64,000 bases of DNA from Atlanticothrix silvestris CENA357 (GTDB lineage: Bacteria > Cyanobacteriota > Cyanobacteriia > Cyanobacteriales > Nostocaceae): positions 92,340 to 156,339 of the forward strand of contig NZ_JAECZB010000005.1 in NCBI RefSeq assembly GCF_016056295.1, written 5' to 3'. The translations under genes and the position numbers were made by a program. Shown one piece after another: positions 17,218 through 25,242 of this stretch (positions within the stretch are counted from its first letter, which is position 1; every line of letters starts with the position of its first letter). Below the pieces are notes generated by a model. The model worked only from the letters and a program-made list of their open reading frames with translations. It was not told the origin of the DNA and searched no databases.

Positions 17218-18414
17218 TTAATTTGTAGTAGACTTCGCAATTACCCCCAGTTGTAACCCTGGTGGGTAGCTACCTTCTTCTTTGATGCGCTTAATTTCTT
17301 CATCACTGATTCGTAAATTGAGCTTTTGTGCTAAACCTCGCACAATATCGCCACGATCAATAACACCAGCAACAGCACCAGCAGGTGAAAGCACAGTGAT
17401 GCGGGGTAACTGCTCATTTTCTAATTGATTGATCACCTCAGCTAAAGAAGTTGATTCAATAACAGTTGGTATTTCTGTTAAAGGATGCACAATACTTTGC
17501 AGAGTTCGAGTTTCCCACTCACTTCTCTCTACTAAACGCAAATCGTCAATGGCAACCATACCGCGATAACGCCCATCAGAAGCGGCAAAATAAACTCCAG
17601 GGGCGGTAGTATCTAATAAATAAGAGTCGGCAAAAGAACGCAAAGTTTGATCAGCATCGACTACACGAAACTCACGAGTCATCGCATCTGCGGCTACTAC
17701 TTTTATTAAGGTTTCTTGTAATGTAGTTACGCGGTCATAGCTGCTAGCATTACGAACGCCAAACCAACCTAACAACGCAATCCACAACCCCAGGACTAAT
17801 TCCCTAGTTAAAAAATCTACAGCAAATCCTAAGGCGATCGCACTGTAACCCAAAATTTGCCCTGCCCTTGCTGCCCAGTGTACCGCTTGAAAACGGTTGC
17901 CTGTGACTTGCCATAGTGCTGCTTTTAGTACTTGTCCCCCATCAAGAGGTAAGCCAGGAATTAAATTAAATAACGCTAAAATCAAGTTGATTCTGGCTAA
18001 ATCTCCAACCATCACACTGATGGGATTAATATCAGGGATGATAATAGCTGTTAGGCTTAGTAAAAAAAACAAACCAATACTTACTAAAGGCCCAGCGATC
18101 GCTACTTGAAATGCTTTGCCTGGAGTTTTAGATTCTTCTTCTATAGCAGCAATGCCACCAAACAAAAACAGGGTAATTGAATTAACTTTAATGCCCTGCG
18201 ATCGCGCTGCCAAACTATGACCCAACTCGTGTAATAATACTGAACCAAATAATAGCAGTGCCATTACTATCCCAGCACTCCAAGCTGTAATAGTCCCCCA
18301 TTCTTGATAAGCTACACCAAAATTAAGAGTAGCCAATCCTAAAATTACAAACCACAGAGGATCTAAAAACAGTGGAATTCCAAATAAAGATCCGATTCGC
18401 CAATTTGTTTGCAT
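17218..18414 (-). CDS. Site-2 protease family (M50) membrane metalloprotease with CBS pair
   Basis: A 398-residue intramembrane protease of the S2P/SpoIVFB branch. The zinc motif HExxH is seen as LLFGSVLLHELGHSLAARSQ near residues 60-68. The third ligand motif is LIPGLPLDGGQVLKAALW (LDGG) near residue 155. About six hydrophobic segments fill the first 220 residues. The C-terminal ~170 residues hold two CBS domains (AADAMTREFRVVDADQTLRS; LTEIPTVIESTSLAEVINQL), which usually bind adenine nucleotides. S2P enzymes release membrane-bound regulators such as anti-sigma factors; the client here is unknown. A paralog with the same architecture is encoded at 37799-38923. It converges on minE. Confidence 0.92.
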   Translation of the reverse strand: MQTNWRIGSLFGIPLFLDPLWFVILGLATLNFGVAYQEWGTITAWSAGIVMALLLFGSVLLHELGHSLAARSQGIKVNSITLFLFGGIAAIEEESKTPGKAFQVAIAGPLVSIGLFFLLSLTAIIIPDINPISVMVGDLARINLILALFNLIPGLPLDGGQVLKAALWQVTGNRFQAVHWAARAGQILGYSAIALGFAVDFLTRELVLGLWIALLGWFGVRNASSYDRVTTLQETLIKVVAADAMTREFRVVDADQTLRSFADSYLLDTTAPGVYFAASDGRYRGMVAIDDLRLVERSEWETRTLQSIVHPLTEIPTVIESTSLAEVINQLENEQLPRITVLSPAGAVAGVIDRGDIVRGLAQKLNLRISDEEIKRIKEEGSYPPGLQLGVIAKSTTN

Positions 18415-18597
18415 TATTTATATTGTCCTAAAACTAGTTATGTCTTTAAGTTCAATATTTTCATCAGTTCCTATTAAAATTGTAAGTGTTAATCAATATA
18501 AATTATTTTTGGCATACACTATTATTATGCATACACGCACTAGCGCTTACCCAAACAGATTTACCAGCAAACATCGTAAAATTAGCTTAATTACGAA

Positions 18598-19473
18598 TTA
18601 CGAATACTGTTCCATCCATTCAATACACTTATGCATCTGCTGACGCACAACATCAGCACTAGCGTGAAACCTCCGTCCATGACCTGGTAACACCCACTCA
18701 AACGAATAATCAGCCAATTGACGCATTGATTTAATCTGTTCCGTCCAGGAATACCAGCAAAAATCGGGGAATGCAGCCAGCTGTTGCAAGCTTTCTGACC
18801 AAGCGAGATGATCGCCAGTAAACAGAAACTTGTTTTTATAAAGTAAAACCGTGTGTCCTTTGCTGTGACCAGGAACTGGAATAATTAACAAATCTGGACT
18901 CAGGGCAAATGATTCCACATTAGTCAGTTGTATTTCCACCTGATGAGTACTTGTTGAAATATCATCAGCATGAAGAATGCGTTGACAGTGGAAATGTTCG
19001 GCAAACTTTTGATGATCTGCCACGTCATCCCTGTGAGTTAAATACATATAACGAATCCCACCCATCTCTTCAAGACGCTTAACTAAAGGTGGCGTAAATC
19101 TGGGGGAATCAACTAAAACGTTCCCTTCGGGAATTTGAATTACATAGTTAGTAGCGCCGTAGGATTTTTCAGAATGATAGCCACAGTGGTAAACATTTTC
19201 ATCTATTAAAATTGGGAAACTTTGTTGAGCAACTTTGATATCTTGTGGCTTCTCAACTGTACCAATAGAACTAGTAGGGCAAGCTAAAAGAGCTTGGAGT
19301 GCTGCTAATCTTGTCGTCTTGTCTGTTGGTTGGTGATGTACTGCTGATTGTTCATTAGCACGAGAAAACACTTCAGGAGTCATCCAGCGACAGGTATCAC
19401 AATCAATACAAGTAGTATCTACATAAAAATCGCCTTCGACATTTTCGGGGCGACGAAGATTTAAATGAGCCAT
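18598..19473 (-). CDS. Ferredoxin-like / metallo-beta-lactamase fold fusion protein
   Basis: A 291-residue protein if started at the ATG at 19473 (MAHLNLRRPENVEG), which has GAGAGG at good distance. An in-frame upstream start at 19524 would add 17 residues. Residues ~20-80 resemble a one-cluster ferredoxin: TTCIDCDTCRWMTPEVF and LLACPTSSIG give C-x2-C-x2-C plus a distant Cys-Pro. The remainder is an MBL-fold hydrolase: YMYLTHRDDVADHQKFAEHF, IPVPGHSKGHTVLLYKNKFL, FTGDHLAWSES and WVLPGHGRRFH supply metal ligands, though the first motif is HRDDVADH rather than HxHxDH. It is probably a redox or thiol-ester type hydrolase found across cyanobacteria. The substrate is unknown. Confidence 0.85.
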   Translation of the reverse strand: MAHLNLRRPENVEGDFYVDTTCIDCDTCRWMTPEVFSRANEQSAVHHQPTDKTTRLAALQALLACPTSSIGTVEKPQDIKVAQQSFPILIDENVYHCGYHSEKSYGATNYVIQIPEGNVLVDSPRFTPPLVKRLEEMGGIRYMYLTHRDDVADHQKFAEHFHCQRILHADDISTSTHQVEIQLTNVESFALSPDLLIIPVPGHSKGHTVLLYKNKFLFTGDHLAWSESLQQLAAFPDFCWYSWTEQIKSMRQLADYSFEWVLPGHGRRFHASADVVRQQMHKCIEWMEQYS

Positions 19474-19620
19474 GTTAAACCTCTCTTTGCCTAGCTTATT
19501 GCTGGGCAGGTTACAAATTCTCATATCACCACGCTAGCAAAAGCAACTGCCGACTATAGACAGTCTGTAGACATAAAAACGTCAAAATTCCATCTATTTA
19601 AATCACAATCTTTGGTGAAG

Positions 19621-19634
19621 GTACACAGATGTAC
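19621..19634. promoter_or_regulatory. NtcA-type binding site upstream of the TRAP binding-protein gene
   Basis: GTACACAGATGTAC is an exact GTA-N8-TAC match, the consensus for NtcA, the cyanobacterial nitrogen regulator. It is itself nearly palindromic and lies 103 bp before the ATG at 19737. A TAGTTT at 19647-19652 could be a -10 box, but it is only 12 bp from the site instead of the usual ~22, so the promoter class is uncertain. The divergent MBL gene begins 148 bp to the left. Confidence 0.5.
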
Positions 19635-19736
19635 GCCCCTGGGACATAGTTTAATGAAATGAAAATGGCTGTAAAAATAAAAAATTGCCAAAAACCTGAT
19701 AGATATTCTCTATTAGCCTAAATTTCCCCTAATAAT

Positions 19737-20840
19737 ATGAAACGCCGAGAGGTTTTCCATACTGCTGCGATCGCCACGGCAACTGCTGCTACCCTAGCTT
19801 CATGTACCCAAACTGTTAAATCTCCTAATGTACAAGCGGGACTACCAAATATTCGCTGGCGAATGGCAACTAGCTGGCCCAAGTCTTTAGGCACTTTTAG
19901 TGGTGCAGAAACAGTCGCCAAGCGGGTTGCAGAAATGACCAACGGACGTTTTCAGATTACACCGTTTGCAGCTGGAGAGTTAGTACCAGGACTGCAAGTT
20001 TTAGATGCCGTGCAAGCCGGAACTGTTGAATGTGGTCATACATCCAGTTATTATTACATCGGTAAAAGCCCGGCTTTAGCTTTTGCCACCGCTGTACCCT
20101 TTGGTTTAAACGCCCAACAACAAAACGCTTGGCTGCATGACGGGGGTGGGCTAGAAGCCATACACAAAATTTATACCAACTTCAACGTGATTAATTTTCC
20201 GGCTGGTAGTACCGGGGCGCAGATGGGGGGATGGTTCAAACAAGAAATTAAATCTCTTGCTGACCTTAAAGGTTTGAAAATGCGGATTCCCGGATTGGGC
20301 GGAGAAGTTATGTCCCGTTTAGGGGTGAATGTACAAGTATTGCCTGGAGGCGAAGTTTATTTAGCACTGGATAGAGGAGCAATTGATGCTGCCGAGTGGG
20401 TAGGCCCTTATGATGACGAAAAACTCGGTTTAAACAAAGCTGCACAATTTTACTATTATCCTGGTTGGTGGGAACCAGGGCCAACCTTAGATGTATTAAT
20501 TAATCTGACTGCCTGGAAACGTTTGCCCAAAGAATACCAGGAAGTCTTAAAGACGGCGACTTTTGAAGCCAATTTGAATATGCTTAGTCAGTACGATTCT
20601 TTAAATGGGCAAGCACTGACGCGGTTGTTGGCTGGTGGGACAAAGCTAGTTCCTTATAGTCCCGAAATTCTGCAAGCAGCCCAGAAAATATCGTTTGATT
20701 TGTTTGAAGAAAATGCCAGCAAAGACGGAACTTTTAAACAAGTCTACGAACAGTGGAAAGGCTTTCGGCAGCAGATTTTTACTTGGAATCGCATCAATGA
20801 ATTAAGCTATGCCAATTTCGTCACATCAAATAACAGTTGA
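19737..20840 (+). CDS. TRAP transporter substrate-binding protein (DctP family lipoprotein)
   Basis: A 367-residue periplasmic binding protein. The N-terminus [20 protein letters not shown] ends in ASC, a lipobox-like signal, with paired arginines that might also allow Tat export. The mature part has the DctP pattern: [60 protein letters not shown], the carboxylate-binding region around [10 protein letters not shown], and [20 protein letters not shown]. The membrane subunits are encoded 1 kb away on the opposite strand (21917-23813). That split layout recalls the TupABC 2-oxoacid transporter of Anabaena PCC 7120; Synechocystis GtrABC (glutamate) is another relative. Likely ligand: a 2-oxoacid or similar organic acid. 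Confidence 0.88.
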   Translation: MKRREVFHTAAIATATAATLASCTQTVKSPNVQAGLPNIRWRMATSWPKSLGTFSGAETVAKRVAEMTNGRFQITPFAAGELVPGLQVLDAVQAGTVECGHTSSYYYIGKSPALAFATAVPFGLNAQQQNAWLHDGGGLEAIHKIYTNFNVINFPAGSTGAQMGGWFKQEIKSLADLKGLKMRIPGLGGEVMSRLGVNVQVLPGGEVYLALDRGAIDAAEWVGPYDDEKLGLNKAAQFYYYPGWWEPGPTLDVLINLTAWKRLPKEYQEVLKTATFEANLNMLSQYDSLNGQALTRLLAGGTKLVPYSPEILQAAQKISFDLFEENASKDGTFKQVYEQWKGFRQQIFTWNRINELSYANFVTSNNS

Positions 20841-20937
20841 TTAAAAGGAATTGGGATAAGCGATTAGGGTGAGTAGACTAATGCTTGATCTGATGATCGG
20901 ATAACAGTTTGTTGGGTGCATCCCAGTTTTTAAAATG

Positions 20938-20959
20938 CCCACAGGCTATAAGCCTGGGG
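20938..20959. repeat. Small palindromic repeat
   Basis: CCCACAGGCT and AGCCTGGGG face each other across TATA, giving a stable stem with one mismatch 97 bp after the DctP stop. It has no T-run. The motif is of the kind dispersed in Nostocales intergenic DNA. Confidence 0.45.
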
Positions 20960-21040
20960 CTACAAATACTCTTCAAGGGTATTTATTGAAAAAGTAGGAT
21001 GTTCCCCAGTTTGTTTGCATTGGTTTCACTCTACTTTAAT

Positions 21041-21147
21041 TACAGCGTTTTTCGGTTGGGTGTAGTACACCTATTAAGAAGAAAGGGGCTAGAGACTAGG
21101 GAATAGAGGCGACAGTAATGTACCTCATGCAAATGGAATTTGCTGTA
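21041..21147. mobile_element. 107-bp TA-flanked MITE-like repeat, copy 2
   Basis: It starts TACAGCGTTTTTCGGTTG and ends GAATTTGCTGTA. Alignment with copy 1 (6146-6252) needs no gaps and shows about seven substitutions in 107 positions. The flanking DNA is unrelated (TTTAAT before, TGTGAA after), so the similarity ends exactly at the terminal TA. That defines the element and supports transposition rather than a shared duplicated region. Confidence 0.78.
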
Positions 21148-21308
21148 TGTGAAAATTAAATAATACTTTGGGAAATAGTCTGCTATTTAATTACTTTTAA
21201 TCTCCAGATAATTTTTACTTAAACAAGTAAATAAAAAAGCATAATTAAAGGTTTTTGACATTAAATTGGTATATTAAAACATGGAATTTAATTGCATAAT
21301 AAATTTGT

Positions 21309-21803
21309 ATGCGCTTACCTATCATTATTAGTGCGGCATTGTTGCTATCTGTCGGCTTGAATGTACCAGTAATGTCTCAAACTTCAATGGAGATGTTGCA
21401 ATCGCCAACGAATAATAACTTGAATTTCAGGCGATTAAAATTTAATCGTCATTTGTGGAATCAGCAAAATATTTCTAACTATCGCTATACGTTTAGCAAT
21501 GGTTGCTTTTGTATTCCAGATGCTAGAGGGCCAGTAATCATTGAAGTACGTAATGGTCAAACAACTTCCATCACTTCCGTAGCTACTGGACTACCAGTTG
21601 ATGGGCAGTTTTTCCAACAGTACAATACGATTCCCAAGCTTTTTAATGTGATTCAGGATGCAATTAATCGTAGAGCGTATAGCCTGAATGTGCAGTATGA
21701 TGCCAGACTCGGTTATCCAACGCAAATTGATATTGATTATAACGCTCAGATAGCTGATGAAGAACTATATCTCACAATTGAAAATTTTGAGGAGATTAAA
21801 TAA
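21309..21803 (+). CDS. DUF6174 domain secreted protein
   Basis: A 164-residue protein with a signal peptide (MRLPIIISAALLLSVGLNVP then VMSQT, likely cleaved near Ala/Ser before QTS). The body matches DUF6174: WNQQNISNYRYTFSNGCFCI, PVIIEVRNGQTTSITSVATG and LFNVIQDAINRRAYSLNVQY, with YPTQIDIDYNAQIADEELYL near the end. The CFC pair within GCFCIPD may form a disulfide after export. Members are exported proteins of unknown function. It is flanked by the two halves of the TRAP system but points at the membrane-subunit genes and has its own upstream region, so it is probably not part of the transporter. Confidence 0.82.
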   Translation: MRLPIIISAALLLSVGLNVPVMSQTSMEMLQSPTNNNLNFRRLKFNRHLWNQQNISNYRYTFSNGCFCIPDARGPVIIEVRNGQTTSITSVATGLPVDGQFFQQYNTIPKLFNVIQDAINRRAYSLNVQYDARLGYPTQIDIDYNAQIADEELYLTIENFEEIK

Positions 21804-21916
21804 TATTCAATACCAGATTGCTCTGCGCTAAGGCACACACTATGCGAACAGTCTTATCAGACGCAATAAATTGCGTCTCTACATGAGGCTTTTTGGCTTA
21901 CTCATTGTTGGTATTG

Positions 21917-23254
21917 TCAGTTTCCTAAAGAAGGTAAAAAACTGACAATACCAGGAAAAGCAATAATTAACACTAGAACTAATAGTTGCAACAAAATAAA
22001 TGGTATTGCACCGCGATAAATATCTGTTGTGGTGACTTCTAGTGGTGCGACACCACGCAGATAAAACAGGGCAAAACCAAAGGGTGGTGTGAGAAAAGAA
22101 GTTTGCAAATTAGCTCCCAAAATCACACCGTACCAAACTAAGTCAATATTTAACTGCTGGGCAATTGGCACAAACAATGGCACGACGATAAAAGCAATTT
22201 CAAAAAAGTCGATGAAAAAGCCGAGGATGAATATCGCGGTCATGCTGATAACTAAAAAGCCGATTTTACCGCCGGGAAGATTGGCGAGAACATCGAACAT
22301 GAAGCGATCGCCATTCAATCCCCGAAAGACTAAACTAAAAGCTGTAGAACCAAATAAAATAAAAACCACCATGCTGGTGATTCGCAAAGTGGCATCGCAA
22401 ACTTGACGCAGAGATTCTAAGGTAAGTTTACGGTTAGCAGCAGCAAGAGCGATCGCACCAGCACAACCTACTGCACCTGCTTCTGTTGGGGTGGCAATGC
22501 CAAAAAAAATACTACCTAGTACTAATAAAATCAGTAACAAAGGTGGTAACATCACCATAATTACCCGCTTTCCTAAAACTTTACCGCCAATTTCTCGGAC
22601 TTCGGGGGGTAAAGCTGGCGCTAAATCTGGTTTTAAAAATGCCACAATTAGCACATGTACAGCAAAAGCACCTGCCATCATCAAACCGGGAATCACTGAA
22701 CCGATGAACAAATCCCCCACCGACACACCCAACTGATCACCCAGTACCACCAACACCACACTTGGTGGGATAATTTGCCCTAGGGTTCCCGATGCAGCAA
22801 TCACACCCGTAGCTAATTCTTTGTTGTAACCATAGCGCAGCATAATCGGCAGAGAAATCAAACCCATCGCTACAACTGTCGCTGCTACTACACCGGTAGT
22901 TGCTGCAAGCATTGCACCCACTAAAATCACAGCTAAAGCTAGTCCACCACGCAAGCGTCCTAACAAAATCCCCATCGTTTCTAACAGCCTCTCAGCTATC
23001 CCAGATTTCTCCAGCATTGCTCCCATAAAAATGAAGTAAGGGATAGCTAATAAAGTGTAGTTTGCCATGATGCCAAAAATTCGCTGTGGCATAGCAGTCA
23101 AAAATACTGGGTCAAATACACCTAAACTAATTCCCAATATTCCAAATAAAATAGCTACGCCACCCAGCGAAAAAGCCACCGGATATCCTAGCGATAGCAA
23201 CACTAAAGCACCAGCAAACATCACTGGCCCCAGCCACTCATAAGCTAGTGTCAT
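21917..23254 (-). CDS. TRAP transporter large membrane subunit (DctM family)
   Basis: A 445-residue protein with about twelve hydrophobic segments. DctM signatures visible are YTLLAIPYFIFMGAMLEKSG, GAMLAATTGVVAATVVAMGL, ATGVIAASGTLGQIIPPSVV (the conserved G-T-L-G-x-I-I-P-P-S motif) and FGIATPTEAGAVGCAGAIAL, and near the end NLQTSFLTPPFGFALFYLRG. It forms the ion-coupled translocation channel. Its start overlaps the end of the small subunit gene by 17 bp (23238-23254), giving translational coupling. With the small subunit and the binding protein at 19737 it makes a complete sodium- or proton-driven organic-acid importer. Confidence 0.95.
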   Translation of the reverse strand: MTLAYEWLGPVMFAGALVLLSLGYPVAFSLGGVAILFGILGISLGVFDPVFLTAMPQRIFGIMANYTLLAIPYFIFMGAMLEKSGIAERLLETMGILLGRLRGGLALAVILVGAMLAATTGVVAATVVAMGLISLPIMLRYGYNKELATGVIAASGTLGQIIPPSVVLVVLGDQLGVSVGDLFIGSVIPGLMMAGAFAVHVLIVAFLKPDLAPALPPEVREIGGKVLGKRVIMVMLPPLLLILLVLGSIFFGIATPTEAGAVGCAGAIALAAANRKLTLESLRQVCDATLRITSMVVFILFGSTAFSLVFRGLNGDRFMFDVLANLPGGKIGFLVISMTAIFILGFFIDFFEIAFIVVPLFVPIAQQLNIDLVWYGVILGANLQTSFLTPPFGFALFYLRGVAPLEVTTTDIYRGAIPFILLQLLVLVLIIAFPGIVSFLPSLGN

Positions 23255-23813
23255 GGTTGTCCTCCTGGGATTCTAGTTTGCTTTCCCTACGAGACGTTAC
23301 GCCAAAAAGAATAGCCAAGTTTTTAATCGCCTGTGAAACTCCCTGGAAAATTAATAAGACAAAAGCAACAATAATCATGGCTTTAATCGGGTAACGAGGC
23401 AATCCACCAGGATCGGATGATGCTTCTTGAATTTGCCATGAAGCCACAACAGCATCCCAAGAAAAAATAATTACCAAAATGCAAAATGGAATCAAGAAAA
23501 ATACTGTTCCTAACAAGTCTGCAAGTGCTTTGCGCCGAGGCGACCAATTACTATAAAAAATATCAACGCGGACATGTTCATTATGCTGGAGAGTATAAGC
23601 TGCTCCCAAGAAGAAAACTAAATCAAAAATATACCATTGAGCTTCTATGTAAGCGTTGGAAGTAAGGTTGTTACCACTAAAGCGTCCTAGATATCGCCCC
23701 ACCACATTCCACACGCCCAGGATTACCATTACTAGCACCAACCAACTAGTCAATCGACCAATCCGTTCGGTGCAGGTATCAATAATTCTGGATACTTGTA
23801 ATAATTTTTCCAA
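23238..23813 (-). CDS. TRAP transporter small membrane subunit (DctQ family)
   Basis: A 191-residue protein with four hydrophobic segments (LTSWLVLVMVILGVWNVVGR; YIFDLVFFLGAAYTLQHNEH; LLGTVFFLIPFCILVIIFSW; IKAMIIVAFVLLIFQGVSQA). The DctQ signature is seen as AAYTLQHNEHVRVDIFYSNW. It is the first gene of the two-gene unit and overlaps dctM. The N-terminus begins MEKLLQVSRIIDTCTERIGR. The long loop with EASSDPGGLPRYP is usual for larger DctQ proteins. Confidence 0.93.
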   Translation of the reverse strand: MEKLLQVSRIIDTCTERIGRLTSWLVLVMVILGVWNVVGRYLGRFSGNNLTSNAYIEAQWYIFDLVFFLGAAYTLQHNEHVRVDIFYSNWSPRRKALADLLGTVFFLIPFCILVIIFSWDAVVASWQIQEASSDPGGLPRYPIKAMIIVAFVLLIFQGVSQAIKNLAILFGVTSRRESKLESQEDNHDTSL

Positions 23814-23888
23814 TGGTTATTTTACCTCTTCAACTGCCGTAAATGTAGTTTACAGTTTGATAGTGAGGATAAATACAGCAGAATTTAG

Positions 23889-24263
23889 GAGTCAGAGGCA
23901 AAACAGGCTTTATATTTAGCTGACAGAAGTAGCGAAAAACGCGATGTTAGTAACAAAAATCACGACGTTAGTAATGAAAATCACGATTTTAGTAATGAAA
24001 AGCGCGACGTTAGTAATGAAAATCACAATTTTAGTAATGAAAAGCGTGACGTTAGTGGCAAAAAGGACAATGTTAGCAACTATGTATTACACCGCGATAA
24101 GTATGAAATTAAACAAGAGTTAGGACAAGGACGCTTTGCTATTACTTATCTTACTGAGGATTGGAATGGCAAAAATGTAGTACTTAAAACACTGAATCCC
24201 GGTTTGATGAACCAAATTAAGTCACGAAGAACGCGATCGCTTAAAATCAGGTTTTGCAGATAA
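23889..24263 (+). pseudogene. Serine/threonine kinase remnant preceded by in-frame heptapeptide repeats
   Basis: An open frame of 124 codons plus stop without any start codon at its head begins after TAG 23886-23888. It encodes seven heptapeptide units of the type D-V-S-N-E-N-H / D-F-S-N-E-K-R from a strict 21-bp tandem repeat. It then gives YVLHRDKYEIKQELGQGRFA, ITYLTEDWNGKNVVLKTLNP, GLMNQ: the glycine-rich loop and the VxLK strand of a Hanks-type kinase N-lobe. After MNQ a frameshift moves the expected continuation (SHEERDRLKSGFAD) into another frame, and the catalytic lobe is absent. It is therefore the N-terminal relic of a cyanobacterial kinase. The methyltransferase gene starts 13 bp later and may have been brought in by the deletion. 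Confidence 0.78.
23931..24080 (+). repeat. 21-bp tandem repeat, seven units
   Basis: The motif GTTAGTAATGAAAATCACGA recurs with exact 21-bp spacing; the (G/T)TTAG anchors lie at 23946, 23967, 23988, 24009, 24030, 24051 and 24072. Units differ by point substitutions that alternate between two forms (AATCACGATTTTAG and AAGCGCGACGTTAG), suggesting amplification of a 42-bp double unit. The repeat is in frame with the kinase remnant. Confidence 0.85.
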
Positions 24264-24276
24264 AAAAAACTAGCTT

Positions 24277-25092
24277 ATGCAAGACGTTAGACAAGAAATA
24301 AATGCCAGAGCTTCTATGGATTTGGAACAGCGAAGGACTTGGTATTCTCCTGTTGCTGATATTTATTACAATGCAAGACCGCACTATCCAAAGGAACTAA
24401 TTGATAGATCTGTGGCTTTAGCCCAACTTGACTCAGATGCATCGATTCTTGAGGTTGGTTGTGGCCCAGGAAATGCAACGGTGGCTTTTGCTCAATTTGG
24501 TTTTTCAATGACGTGTATTGAGCCAAACCAGGATTTTTGTCATTTGGCGCAACATAACTGTGATCGATATCCAAAAGTTACAATTTGCAATACTTCATTT
24601 GAGGAGTGGGAACTAGAAGCAAAACAGTTTAATGCCGTTCTATCTGCCAATGCCTTTCACTGGATACCGCCAGAGATTAAATATACCAAGGCAGCAGCAG
24701 CAATGTGCGATGATGGTTCTCTTATCTTGTTATGGAATCTGACCCCAGAACCGAAATACGAAGTTTATCAAGTTCTAGAGGAAGTGTATCAAGCTTATGC
24801 GCCCTCATTTGCTCTATATGAAGGTGCCCAGATTCAAGCGGAGATTTTAAGAGGGTTTGGACAAGAGATTTTAGACTCCAATTGTTTTAAAGAGTTGGTT
24901 GTCGAGCAAACTGCGTGTGAAGTCACCTATAGCATTGATGACTACCTCAAGCTTTTAAGTACCCATCGGGGACTAGAGCCACAAGCAGAAGAGTTACTAT
25001 TTGCAGGATTGCGGGAGAAGCTAGAAAAATTTGGAGATAGCGTACAACTCTCGTTTCTTTCTGCTGTTCATGTTGCCCGCAAAGGCAGCTAA
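24277..25092 (+). CDS. Class I SAM-dependent methyltransferase
   Basis: A 271-residue Rossmann-fold methyltransferase. The SAM site is SILEVGCGPGNATVAFAQFG (motif I) with the acidic residue of motif II in MTCIEPNQDFCHLA. Motif IV falls near FNAVLSANAFHWIPPEIKYT and motif VI near AAAAMCDDGSLILLWNLTPE. The AFHWIPP pattern is typical of the trans-aconitate/ubiquinone-type Methyltransf_11 group. The substrate is unknown. The start at 24277 is only 13 bp after the kinase relic, so its original promoter region may have been altered. Confidence 0.85.
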   Translation: MQDVRQEINARASMDLEQRRTWYSPVADIYYNARPHYPKELIDRSVALAQLDSDASILEVGCGPGNATVAFAQFGFSMTCIEPNQDFCHLAQHNCDRYPKVTICNTSFEEWELEAKQFNAVLSANAFHWIPPEIKYTKAAAAMCDDGSLILLWNLTPEPKYEVYQVLEEVYQAYAPSFALYEGAQIQAEILRGFGQEILDSNCFKELVVEQTACEVTYSIDDYLKLLSTHRGLEPQAEELLFAGLREKLEKFGDSVQLSFLSAVHVARKGS

Positions 25093-25242
25093 ACTGTTGA
25101 GTTCGGATAATTATAGAAACCTCGGTCGAGTAAAACCAAAGTTTTAGCAGTTAATAAATTGAGTAATGGGGCTTCAAAATTAGTCTCAGATACGGCAGGG
25201 TTAGTGTAGAACTAAACTTCAACGAGTAAATGAGTTACCCAC

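Larger units (their letters stand above)
20841..21308. other. Intergenic stretch with two small repeats
   Basis: Between the TRAP binding protein and the DUF6174 gene no coding frame is convincing. The stretch holds a perfect hairpin (20938-20959) and the second copy of the 107-bp element (21041-21147). The AT-rich last 150 bases probably include the promoter of the gene at 21309. Confidence 0.5.

Noticed and set aside
21811..21913. Possible third TACCA-ended element (TACCAG...TTGGTA, 103 bp, with an AGACGCAATAAATTGCGTCT hairpin inside)
   Set aside because: Length and ends fit, but the flanking trinucleotides (CAA and TTG) are not a direct duplication, so membership in the family is not supported.
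23931..24080. The 21-bp tandem repeat as a CRISPR array
   Set aside because: Units are directly adjacent with no spacers and are in frame with a kinase remnant.
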